From assembly GCF_039655865.1 (NCBI RefSeq), contig NZ_JBBYXL010000001.1, positions 62,001 through 126,000 on the forward strand: DNA of 64,000 bases, read 5' to 3'. The DNA is from Prosthecobacter sp. SYSU 5D2. Lineage in GTDB: Bacteria; Verrucomicrobiota; Verrucomicrobiia; Verrucomicrobiales; Verrucomicrobiaceae. Of the stretch, positions 27,320-36,056 are shown one piece after another. The notes below the pieces were generated by a model, which was given only the letters and a program-made list of their open reading frames with translations, had not been told where the DNA came from and did not search any database. Position numbers and translations under genes: made by a program. Position 1 is the stretch's first letter; each line of letters begins with the position of its first letter.

Positions 27320-30300
27320 TCAGGCGCTGAGCACCGTTTTGACCACCGTCAGGAGCGTCTCGGCCGTGTAAGGTTTGGGGATAAAATGCCGCACGCCTTC
27401 CTCCGTGGCCTTGGCAATCATGCTGGCGGCATTCAGGCCGCTGGCCGCGATGACTTTGACTGCCGGATTCATCCGCTTCACCACCCGGATCACGGCCGGG
27501 CCGTCCATCTCAGGCATCATCATGTCTGTCAGCACGGCGGTAATCTCCTTCTGGCGCGTGGCATAGATGGCGATGGCCTCCGAGCCGTCCGCAGCCACAA
27601 GGACCCGGTAACCAAAGGCTTCCAGCGTCTGCTGGGTGATCTGGCGCACCGCCGCTTCATCATCCACCACCAGGATGCACTCCCCGGTCCCCCGGGGCAG
27701 GCTCTGCTCAGGCAATGCCGGGACCATGGCTCCCTGCGCCGTCAGTGCCGGCAGGTACACCTGGAAACGGCTGCCCCGGCCCGGCTCGCTCTGCACACGT
27801 ATGAATCCTCCGTGGCTTTTGATGATGGCCAGTGTGGTGGAAAGGCCCAGGCCGGTGCCTTTGCCCAGTTCCTTCGTGGTAAAGAAGGGCTCAAAAATTC
27901 TTTCCACCACCTGCGGGCTCATGCCTGCGCCGCTGTCCTCCACCTGGATGTTCACATAGGGCCCCTCCCGGGCGTCCGGATTCATGGCCGCATAGGAGGC
28001 GTCCAGGACCGTGTTGGTGGCCATGACTGTGAGCAAGCCGCCATCCGGCATGGCATCCCGCGCATTCACGCACAGGTTCAGCAGCACCTGGTGCAGCTGG
28101 GTGGCATCTCCCTGCACGGCCCAAAGACCGGCATCCACCTCACTGTGCAGCAGGATGTCCTTGGGAAAGGTGTCACGGGTGATCTTTTCAATGTCGCGGA
28201 TCATCTGCCCCACCTGCACCTCCAGTTGCTGGCCTTCCATGCCACGGGCAAAGGAGAGCACCTGCTTCACCATGTCCGCCCCGCGCTGCGCGCTCAGCTC
28301 AATGGTATCCAGGATGCTCCTGCGCATAACATCCTGCTCCTCCATTTTCAGGAGCTCGATGGACATCATGATCGGTGCCAGCACGTTGTTCAGGTCATGG
28401 GCGATGCCGCCCGCCAGCGTGCCGATGCTTTCCAGCCGCTGCGCCCGCAGGAACTGCTGCTCCAGGCGCTTGCGTTCAGTGATGTCGGTATTGATGGACA
28501 GGATGGATTTTGGCCGGCCCTGCTCATCGCGCACCAGCGTCCAGCGGCCCTCGACGGTGATGGTATGTCCGTCTTTGCCCACCTGGTTCAGAACACCCGT
28601 CCATTCCCCCTCGTTCAACGTCACCGCCACAGCGGCAAAAAAGGGCGCTGTGTCGGTATAAAGCAGCTCGTGGATGCTACGGCCCTGGACCTCCTCCGCC
28701 GTCCACCCGTAGAGACGTTCCGCGCTCCGGTTCCAGTACAAGATGCGGTGCTGCAGGTCACGCACCAGGATGGCATCCTGCGCCTTGTCCAGCAGGGTCG
28801 CCTGCTCACGCAGCTTCTCTTCCGCCTGCTTGCGGCTGGTGAGGTCCGTCATCCCGCCGATCATGCGCACGGCACGGCCGCTGCGATCACGCTTGATATG
28901 CCCCCTGTCAAAAATGTAAGCGAAGGTGCCGTCCTCCCGGTAAAAGCGGTATTCTCCCGTCCAGCTTTCAGCTCCTCCGTCGATGGCCTGCTGCAGACTG
29001 GCCATCACCGGCTGGAGGTCATCGGGATGCACCCGTTCCTTCCAGGCATCCAGCGTGGGCGGCAGCTCCGCATGGCGGTAGCCAAAGACCGAATAAAAGC
29101 GGTCACTGAACCAGTGATGTCCTGTGACCAGGTTCCAGTCCCAGACGACCTCGTTGGTCGCCTTGGAAAGCAGGCGGAAGCGCTCCTCGCTCTCGCGGAT
29201 CTTCTCTGCATTGAGCTTGCTGTCAGTGATGTCGCGCATCGTGCCCACGATGCGCTCCACCCGGCCCAGCACATCCAGGACCGGGACCCCATGCTCATGC
29301 ACCCAGCGGATCTCCCCGCTGGGCCGCGCGATCCGGAACTCCACATTCGTCTCCTTGCCTTCCAGTTGCATCTCAAAGGCCGCAGCCGCATACGGCTTGT
29401 CTTCTGGCAAAATGGCCTCCATGTAGGATACCGGGTTCTCGTACACACTCTGGATCGTCCGGCCCCAGATGGACTCATAAGCGTTGTTGGCATACAGGAT
29501 CCGGTCGTTGATGACATCGTAGCTGTAAAAGATCTCGCCGATGTTATCGGCCATCTCGCGGAAGAGCAGATCACTTTCACGCTGGGACTTTTCCACCTGC
29601 CGGTGCGCCGTGATGTCCCGTGAGATGCCCACCACCCCGGCAATGCGCCCAGATGTATCTCTGTAGGGTGCCTTCGTCGCTGAATACGTGCGGGTCACAC
29701 CCGCTGCGGTCAGCACCTCGTCCTCCGTGATGACCTTGCCTGTGGCCATGATTTCCACATCTTTGAGCCGGAGCAGACGCGCCTCATCGGGTCCAAAGAG
29801 TTCACTGTCAAGCATCCCCACCACCTCATCCGCAGCGCGGCCTACCAACCGGCCAGCACCCTCGTTAAAGAGCAGATACCGGCCCGCCGGGTCTTTCACA
29901 TAGACCGCGTCCGGAGTGCCGTTGATGACGGCATTGAGCAGCGAGCCCGTATGCTGCAATTCCCGCACCTGCTGGCGGGCCTGCATCTGCTTCATCACCT
30001 GCCTGCCCAGCACTTCCAGCGCGTTCTTCTGCCGGTCCGTCAGCATCCGGGGCACCCGGTCAATCACGCAGAGCGTGCCCAGCGCCTCCCCCGTGGGTGT
30101 CAAAAGCGGCGCTCCGGCATAAAAGCGGATGTTCGGCTCCTGCACCACCAGCGCATTCTGCACAAACCTCAGGTCTTGCATCGCATCCGGCACCAGAAAG
30201 ATTTCCTTGCCACAGATGGTATGGGCGCAAAAGGCCACCTCGCGCGGTGTCTCCGTCACCTCCAGCCCCACGCGGGATTTAAACCACTGGCGGCGCTCAT

Positions 30301-30460
30301 CCACCAGGGTGATCAGGGCGATGGGTGTGCCGCAAATCTCCGCCGCCAGCCCCGTGATTTCATCAAATTCACCCTCCGGCGGCGTATCCAGGATTTCCTG
30401 CTCATGCAGGGCCGCCAGTCGTCCAGGTTCATCAGTTGGCACAGGAACAGGCACAGTCAT
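27320..30460 (-). CDS. Hybrid sensor histidine kinase, GAF + multiple PAS + HisKA/HATPase + receiver
   Basis: A 1046-residue cytoplasmic kinase without membrane helices. Order: GAF domain (about 15-150; LAAEICGTPIALITLVDERRQWF, CAHTIC), then four PAS/PAC repeats (about 170-670; e.g. PDAVYVKDPAGRYLLFNEGAGRLVG, RFYREDGTFAYIFDRG). The HisKA domain has phosphoacceptor His near residue 688 in GIAHDLNNVLAPI. The HATPase has an N-box (NLCVNARDAMPDGG), DSGAGM and GKGTGLGLSTTL. A C-terminal receiver (ILVVDDEAAV, TDMMMPEMDG, PKPYTAETL) completes it. The AHDLNN H-box is typical of soluble NtrB-like hybrid kinases. The start at 30460 was preferred over 30499 because the extra residues are not conserved in style. 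Signal and output unknown. Confidence 0.92.
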   Translation of the reverse strand: MTVPVPVPTDEPGRLAALHEQEILDTPPEGEFDEITGLAAEICGTPIALITLVDERRQWFKSRVGLEVTETPREVAFCAHTICGKEIFLVPDAMQDLRFVQNALVVQEPNIRFYAGAPLLTPTGEALGTLCVIDRVPRMLTDRQKNALEVLGRQVMKQMQARQQVRELQHTGSLLNAVINGTPDAVYVKDPAGRYLLFNEGAGRLVGRAADEVVGMLDSELFGPDEARLLRLKDVEIMATGKVITEDEVLTAAGVTRTYSATKAPYRDTSGRIAGVVGISRDITAHRQVEKSQRESDLLFREMADNIGEIFYSYDVINDRILYANNAYESIWGRTIQSVYENPVSYMEAILPEDKPYAAAAFEMQLEGKETNVEFRIARPSGEIRWVHEHGVPVLDVLGRVERIVGTMRDITDSKLNAEKIRESEERFRLLSKATNEVVWDWNLVTGHHWFSDRFYSVFGYRHAELPPTLDAWKERVHPDDLQPVMASLQQAIDGGAESWTGEYRFYREDGTFAYIFDRGHIKRDRSGRAVRMIGGMTDLTSRKQAEEKLREQATLLDKAQDAILVRDLQHRILYWNRSAERLYGWTAEEVQGRSIHELLYTDTAPFFAAVAVTLNEGEWTGVLNQVGKDGHTITVEGRWTLVRDEQGRPKSILSINTDITERKRLEQQFLRAQRLESIGTLAGGIAHDLNNVLAPIMMSIELLKMEEQDVMRRSILDTIELSAQRGADMVKQVLSFARGMEGQQLEVQVGQMIRDIEKITRDTFPKDILLHSEVDAGLWAVQGDATQLHQVLLNLCVNARDAMPDGGLLTVMATNTVLDASYAAMNPDAREGPYVNIQVEDSGAGMSPQVVERIFEPFFTTKELGKGTGLGLSTTLAIIKSHGGFIRVQSEPGRGSRFQVYLPALTAQGAMVPALPEQSLPRGTGECILVVDDEAAVRQITQQTLEAFGYRVLVAADGSEAIAIYATRQKEITAVLTDMMMPEMDGPAVIRVVKRMNPAVKVIAASGLNAASMIAKATEEGVRHFIPKPYTAETLLTVVKTVLSA

Positions 30461-30740
30461 GGAGAAGAGAAAAAAGGGAGGGACAGAAGAAACTATCACC
30501 TCAACCTTCTATTATAAAAAGAGTTTTCTGCAATTTTCATATTCTCAGTAACAAACGTGGCTCATCCAGGTACCCGAGCGGTAGCCCTGCCATTTGGGCA
30601 AAATCCGGCTTGTCGCGGACAGCTTGCCGCATTAAGTGCCGGAAGCTGGAATCACTGAAAATGCCGTGGAGAAAAGCCCCGCCGACCCGAATACGCGTCT
30701 GCGAATCGCAATTCCCGACGAATAAACACCGAGTTTCCAT

Positions 30741-30768
30741 TTGACAGCGGGCTGTAAACTTTTACTCT
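30741..30768 (+). promoter_or_regulatory. Likely promoter of the rplM-rpsI operon
   Basis: TTGACA at 30741-30746, a 16-bp spacer, then TACTCT at 30763-30768, about 60 bp before the rplM start. The rest of the 368-bp gap 30461-30828 shows no gene; its first 80 bases, next to the kinase start, are AT-rich and may hold the minus-strand kinase promoter. Confidence 0.55.
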
Positions 30769-30828
30769 CGCGGCCCTCATTTTAACGCGGCGGCTCGTTG
30801 CCACATCCCGCGCTTTCTCAAGAACCTT

Positions 30829-31263
30829 ATGAAGACATTCTCTGCCAAAGCCCAAGACGTGAACCGCCAGTGGTGGGTCATTGATGCCAAGGACCAGGTC
30901 CTGGGCCAGGTCGCCGTGGCTGCCGCCAACCTCATCCGTGGCAAGACCCGCCCCATCTTCACCCCCCATGTGGACACGGGTGACTTCGTCGTTGTGATCA
31001 ATGCAGACAAAGTCCGCGTGACCGGCAAGAAAGAGCAGCAGAAGATCTACACCAGCAAGCGTGGTGGCTTCATCGGCAACCAGAAGGTGGAAACCGTGGA
31101 AAAAGTCCGCCAGCGCCGCCCTGAGCTCCTCGTGCACCGCGCCGTCAAAGGCATGGTCCCGCACAACCGCCTGGGCAACGCCATCATCACCAAGCTGAAA
31201 GTCTATGCCGGTGAAGAGCATCCTCATGTGGCCCAGAACCCAAAGCCATTCGCGGTCGCCTAA
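30829..31263 (+). CDS. rplM: Large-subunit ribosomal protein L13 (uL13)
   Basis: The 144-residue protein matches bacterial L13 throughout: WWVIDAKDQVLGQVAVAAANLIRGK, FTPHVDTGDFVVVINADKVRVTGKK, the RAVKGMVPHNRLG signature and the C-terminal VYAGEEHPHVAQNP. Length is normal. L13 is an early assembly protein of the 50S subunit. It forms the usual two-gene operon with rpsI, 25 bp downstream. The encoded rRNA-binding loops are intact. Confidence 0.98.
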   Translation: MKTFSAKAQDVNRQWWVIDAKDQVLGQVAVAAANLIRGKTRPIFTPHVDTGDFVVVINADKVRVTGKKEQQKIYTSKRGGFIGNQKVETVEKVRQRRPELLVHRAVKGMVPHNRLGNAIITKLKVYAGEEHPHVAQNPKPFAVA

Positions 31264-31288
31264 TCTCAGCCTTCAAGAATCACGTTAC

Positions 31289-31685
<397 letters not shown>

Positions 31686-31721
31686 CGGATCTTCTGGTTC
31701 GTTCGTTGTTTTGTTTTCAAA

Positions 31722-31747
31722 AGCCCCGCTGCCAAGCGGGGCTTTTT
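31722..31747 (+). terminator. Intrinsic terminator of the rplM-rpsI operon
   Basis: AGCCCCGCT / AGCGGGGCT form a perfect 9-bp GC-rich stem around a GCCA loop (31722-31743), followed by a run of T. It lies 40 bp after the rpsI stop. Confidence 0.9.
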
Positions 31748-31844
31748 TGTGGGAGTGTGTCATCGTTCACCTCCGCATTCCGGTTTTTCTTGTCCCTGCC
31801 CACCCTTTCTGCTGGAATGCCCAGCCTGGCCTCCCTGCTGGTTT

Positions 31845-34343
31845 ATGAAAGCTCTCCGCCGCCTCGCCGCCCTCCTGCTCTGCCTGCCCGCCACCGGCCA
31901 TGCGGCGTTCCCAGCGCTTAGTTTGAAACCGGTGTGTGAGGATCTGCTGCATGCCCCCACCAACATCACCCACGCAGGCGATGGGAGCGGACGGCTGTTT
32001 TTCTGTGATCAGCCCGGTCAGGTTTATGTCTTCAAAGGAGGCATGCTCCAGCCCGTGCCCTTTCTCGACCTTGGAAGCACGGGTCTGAATCGGGTGTTCT
32101 TCCATGCAGGAAACCCGAACGCCTATTCAGAGCGTGGACTGTTGGGCATGGCCTTTCACCCCGAGTATGAAAATCCAGAATCCGCAGGATATCGGTGCTT
32201 TTATGTGAACTACACAGCCGTCTCCACCACGCCGACGGATAACCCTTCAAGCCCTCAAAACTGCGTCACCGTCATCTCTGAATTCAGGGTATCAGAGAAT
32301 AACCCGGATGTCGCGGATGCCACGAGTGAAAGAATCCTGCTGACTTACGGCCAGCCACAAACGAACCATAATGGGGGGCAGATCGAATTTGGCCCCGACG
32401 GGATGCTTTACATCGGCAGCGGAGATGGTGGCGGAGCAAACGACAATGCCATCGGTCACACAGGCGGCACCGAAACCATCACTCCAGGACGGGTCACTGG
32501 CACGTTGGGCAATGCCCAGGATACGACCAAACTCCTGGGCAAAATCTTGCGCATTGATCCCCTGGGCAGCGATGGACCCGGCGGAGCTTATGGCATCCCT
32601 GACGACAATCCGTTTGCACACAATGAGGAGTCAGTCCGCAAAGAAATCTATGCCTTCGGCCTCCGCAATCCATGGCGCTTTTCTTTTGATCAAGAAGGCC
32701 AGAATCCAACCCGTCTGATTTGTGCAGATGTCGGCCAGGTGGATGTCGAGGAGATCAATCTCATCGTCGCCGGTGGAAACTACGGATGGCGGGTCAAAGA
32801 AGGCAGCTTGGACTTTGACGCGACCGCACCTGATGGCGGAGGTGCCTTGATCCCGCCTGTTGCAGAATATGCTCATCCAAGCGCCACTCTGCCAGGAACG
32901 GAGCTCATGCCTAAATTCGGCACCTCCATCACCGGTGGATACATCTATCGGGGCTCCGCCATTCCACAACTGCAGGGCAAATACCTTTTCGGAGATTATG
33001 CCGCCAATGGAATTGGCGGCGGCGGGGGCATTTTTTTAGGGCTTGAGGAGAATACTCCAGGGGGCTTTACGTTGAGCCAGGTTACACCGTTTAACAGCCT
33101 ACCTGCGGCTGCGCGCATCTATGCTTTTGGGGTGGATGAGACCGGGGAAATGTATGTGGCAACCAAGACCACCGCCGGTGTGCTGGCGCTGGACGGCGGG
33201 CATCCCGCGGGAATGATCTATAAGATCATGCCAGCTGGCGAGTCGACACTCAGCATTACAGCATCGAAAGACAACACTCTTTATGAAATGGATGCTGAGG
33301 ATGTGGCGGATGAGAAGAAGAGCAGCAATGGTAAGGGCATTTATTTATTCGCCGGGAAGACAGGTGAGATGGCCAATTACGTGGTCAGACGCGCGGTAAT
33401 GCGGTTCGATGTCAGCAGCATTCCAGATGGAGTTGAAATCCTTTCCGCCAGCGTCCGTTTGCATTTGAGCAAGCAAGTAGGAGAGGGTTTCCCGATGAAA
33501 TTACATCGCCTCACAGCCGAATGGGGAGAAGGAAACTCTGATGCCGGAGATCCAGGAGGGGCTGGCGTCGCTCCTCAAACGGGAGATGCCACATGGACTC
33601 ACCGCTTTCATAACACACAGACCTGGAGCATGCCAGGCGGAGACTTTGCGCCTGCTGCCTCCGCCACTTATGCGATCGGATCGTCACTTCAAGATCCTTT
33701 CCCAACCTGGACTAGTGAGGCTTTGCTACAGGATGTTTTATATTGGAAGGAAAATCCGGCCTTGAATTTCGGCTGGATTTTATTGGGGGACGAGACTCAG
33801 ACCTTCAGTGCACAACGTTTCTCCAGCCGGGAAAATGCGACGGCCGGGAACCGGCCACAGCTTCGCTTGACTTATACTTCCATGCCTCTCCCCACCCACT
33901 TCGAGCAATGGCTGGCCACGCATTTCCCGGACGAGCCCGCAGGCTTTTACCTGGCCGATGACGGCGATGAAGATGGAGACGGCATCGCCAACCTGCATGA
34001 ATATGCCTTTGGCCTCAGCCCGGTGGCCGGGGATGACGAGGGAAATGTGACGGTGACCACCGCTCCCGGCACCGGCGACCAGGTGCAGCACCTGCTCACC
34101 TTCCGCCGGGACAGCGCCGCCACAGACCTGACCTATGAGCTGCAAACCAGCCCGGACCTCGTCACCTGGACCACCCTGGCCACCAGCCTGGCCGGCACCA
34201 GTGCCCAGGGCAGCAACGGCGGCATCATCGTCTCCGATGCCGCCCTGGCGGGCAGTGTCCGCCTCGTCACCGTGCGGGAAAACCTGAGCGGTGATGCCCG
34301 CCAGCGGCGCTTCGTGAGAGTGCACGTGACGCGGTCCTTTTGA
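31845..34343 (+). CDS. Secreted PQQ-type sugar dehydrogenase with DNRLRE module
   Basis: An 832-residue modular extracellular protein. Signal peptide (ALRRLAALLLCLPATGHA), then a six-bladed glucose/sorbosone dehydrogenase propeller (about 30-465) with HAGDGSGRLFFCDQPGQVYVF, ERGLLGMAFHPEYE, NHNGGQIEFGPDGMLYIGSGDGG, AFGLRNPWRFSFD and GGNYGWRVKEG, as in soluble PQQ sugar dehydrogenases. It is followed by a DNRLRE-type beta-sandwich (about 475-690; YVVRRAVMRFDVSSIP, SASVRLHL), usually linked to cell-surface carbohydrate binding. The C-terminal part has a Ca-binding-like acidic stretch (DDGDEDGDGIANLHEYAFGLSP) and a final beta-domain. The start at 31845 is set by the signal peptide. Single-gene unit just after the rpsI terminator. 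Confidence 0.88.
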   Translation: MKALRRLAALLLCLPATGHAAFPALSLKPVCEDLLHAPTNITHAGDGSGRLFFCDQPGQVYVFKGGMLQPVPFLDLGSTGLNRVFFHAGNPNAYSERGLLGMAFHPEYENPESAGYRCFYVNYTAVSTTPTDNPSSPQNCVTVISEFRVSENNPDVADATSERILLTYGQPQTNHNGGQIEFGPDGMLYIGSGDGGGANDNAIGHTGGTETITPGRVTGTLGNAQDTTKLLGKILRIDPLGSDGPGGAYGIPDDNPFAHNEESVRKEIYAFGLRNPWRFSFDQEGQNPTRLICADVGQVDVEEINLIVAGGNYGWRVKEGSLDFDATAPDGGGALIPPVAEYAHPSATLPGTELMPKFGTSITGGYIYRGSAIPQLQGKYLFGDYAANGIGGGGGIFLGLEENTPGGFTLSQVTPFNSLPAAARIYAFGVDETGEMYVATKTTAGVLALDGGHPAGMIYKIMPAGESTLSITASKDNTLYEMDAEDVADEKKSSNGKGIYLFAGKTGEMANYVVRRAVMRFDVSSIPDGVEILSASVRLHLSKQVGEGFPMKLHRLTAEWGEGNSDAGDPGGAGVAPQTGDATWTHRFHNTQTWSMPGGDFAPAASATYAIGSSLQDPFPTWTSEALLQDVLYWKENPALNFGWILLGDETQTFSAQRFSSRENATAGNRPQLRLTYTSMPLPTHFEQWLATHFPDEPAGFYLADDGDEDGDGIANLHEYAFGLSPVAGDDEGNVTVTTAPGTGDQVQHLLTFRRDSAATDLTYELQTSPDLVTWTTLATSLAGTSAQGSNGGIIVSDAALAGSVRLVTVRENLSGDARQRRFVRVHVTRSF

Positions 34344-34389
34344 CGGCAGCCGCTGATCCGGCACTCCGCACAAAAAGGCATCCTGCTCG

Positions 34390-35172
34390 CTAACGCCGCC
34401 GCCTCCACAGCCACGTCCCCACAGCCAGCAGCATGAAACACATCCTGTTAGGCTCTGGAACCGCGGCGGTCCCGGTCGTGAGGCCGACGTAAGCGTAATT
34501 TGCCCCCCTGCCCTCGGTGAGAGCCGTCGTCGTATTGTCCCCCCAGTACACACGGCTCGCGGAGGTGTAGTCAATGCCGCCGCCTTCATATCCGGTGAGC
34601 TTGAGTTCGCCGTCAATGTAGAGGGAGGCATTCTCCGTTACCGGGTCCCAGACGAACTGGTAGTCATGATAACCGGCGGCGACGGTGAACGAGTTGGTCG
34701 CACCGTATAGCCTGACCAAAGTGTCTCCGGCGGCGTTATTGCCGAAATACAGCCCGTAAAGCGTGCGCCGGCCGGTGATGCCCTCATCCATCATGACGGT
34801 GCACCAGGCATTGTTGGTGGCCGATGTGGCGATGAGAGGATCCGGTGGGACATAGCGGATGGTGGCATCCAGCGTCCAGCCCGTGAGGAGGGCATCGGCC
34901 ACCTGGGTGGTGGTCATTGTGCGGGTATAAGTGCCGCTGCGGCTGACCCCGCCGCCCGGATCATAGACACTCCAGGCATCAATGCCAGTGCCGAGATCGT
35001 TGATCACCGCGCTCTTCAACGTGGCACCGGAAGTGGTCCAACCCTCGGTGGTGGGATTGGTGGCTCCTTCATGGGAGAATAACAGCGAGGCAGCGGGAGC
35101 GGCGGCGACAGCCAGAAAAAGAACACTGGCTGCCAGACAGCTCCTGAGACCGATGGGGGGGAAGAACGGCAT
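34390..35172 (-). CDS. PEP-CTERM sorting-domain protein
   Basis: A 260-residue exported protein. The N-terminal signal peptide (LRSCLAASVLFLAVAAAPAAS) leads to a jelly-roll-like mature domain (FVWDPVTENASLYIDGELKLTGYEG suggests a LamG-like fold). The C-terminus has the exosortase recognition pattern: the motif AVPEPN, a hydrophobic helix (MCFMLLAVGTWLW) and a final RRRR. Exosortase/EpsH systems cleave such tails and attach the protein to the envelope; no exosortase gene is in this window. An upstream ATG at 35202 adds ten residues; 35172 gives a better signal peptide. Convergent with the PQQ dehydrogenase. Binding partner unknown. Confidence 0.85.
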   Translation of the reverse strand: MPFFPPIGLRSCLAASVLFLAVAAAPAASLLFSHEGATNPTTEGWTTSGATLKSAVINDLGTGIDAWSVYDPGGGVSRSGTYTRTMTTTQVADALLTGWTLDATIRYVPPDPLIATSATNNAWCTVMMDEGITGRRTLYGLYFGNNAAGDTLVRLYGATNSFTVAAGYHDYQFVWDPVTENASLYIDGELKLTGYEGGGIDYTSASRVYWGDNTTTALTEGRGANYAYVGLTTGTAAVPEPNRMCFMLLAVGTWLWRRRR

Positions 35173-35312
35173 GGGTTTGCCTCTGAGCACTCCGCATGCC
35201 ATTGCTTTTTCCGAGGGCTGCTTCGGTCACAATCGGCAGCGTTTTGGTCACCCTTCAAACCCCGCCGCGCATTCTGCTTGAAGACCGTCACTTCTGTCAT
35301 CCATTGATACCG

Positions 35313-35900
35313 ATGCGAAAGCCTGCCATCAAAATTGCCCGGGTTCTGTTCGGCATCGTTTTGCTGGCAGCCACCTTGATGGGTCTGCGCATCGCACTCT
35401 ATCCTCAGACGGTGACCCAGGGCAGTTATGACTGTGCCATCGTCCTCGGTGCTGCGGTTCATGGCGCAGAACCATCACCGGTATTCCAGGCGCGCATTGA
35501 TCATGCAGTCACGCTGTTTCAATCAGGCATCGTCACCCATCTGGTCTTCACCGGCGGCACAGGCGCAGGAAAAGCCATCGCCGAATCCGAAGCCGGAAGA
35601 CAATCCGCCATCCGGCAGGGCGTGCCTTCCACCGCCATCTTCATCGAATCGAAGTCAAAGACCACCCTGCAAAACCTCACCGAGGCTCATCAGGTCATGG
35701 CCGCCCGCCAGTTAAAGACCGCCATCCTCGTCTCGGATCCTCTGCACCTGCGCCGCGCCTGCTCCATGGCCGAGGATATCGGCATCCAGGCCACCTCCTC
35801 CGCCACTCCCACCACCCGCTACACCTCCTGGTCCACCCAGATCCCTTTCCTCCTCCGCGAAGTTTATTTCACTTTTCACTACTGGGTCTTCCGGCAGTGA
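35313..35900 (+). CDS. YdcF/SanA-like DUF218 membrane-anchored protein
   Basis: A 195-residue protein with one N-terminal membrane anchor (ARVLFGIVLLAATLMGLRIAL) and a DUF218 domain: YDCAIVLGAAVHG, FQARIDHAVTLFQSGIVTHLVFTGG, AESEAGRQSAIRQGVPSTAIFIE, TLQNLTEAHQVM and ILVSDPLHLRRACSMAEDIG. The family (YdcF/SanA/ElyC) has a Rossmann-like fold and is tied to envelope polysaccharide metabolism and vancomycin resistance in E. coli homologues. The ATG at 35313 begins the membrane anchor; an upstream frame from 35196 is not coding-like. Stand-alone; enzymatic substrate unknown. Confidence 0.88.
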   Translation: MRKPAIKIARVLFGIVLLAATLMGLRIALYPQTVTQGSYDCAIVLGAAVHGAEPSPVFQARIDHAVTLFQSGIVTHLVFTGGTGAGKAIAESEAGRQSAIRQGVPSTAIFIESKSKTTLQNLTEAHQVMAARQLKTAILVSDPLHLRRACSMAEDIGIQATSSATPTTRYTSWSTQIPFLLREVYFTFHYWVFRQ

Positions 35901-36056
35901 GGCGCAGGTAATCAGCGGGAAGTGATGCGGGCACTCATGCCTGCAATTCTTTGAAGGCACACAACGGAGCAAACTCCCGCATGAAGCTGCATGTCCACCA
36001 GCCTTCATTTTGCAAGCAGGTGCGAAGCCGCAAAGCGATTGCCATCATCACCTGGC

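Noticed and set aside
27134..29623. Long plus-strand open frame antisense to the hybrid kinase
   Set aside because: The minus strand carries complete PAS, kinase and receiver motifs across the same bases; the antisense frame has none.
34390..35172. Exosortase locus
   Set aside because: A PEP-CTERM substrate is present but no exosortase or EPS genes lie in the window.
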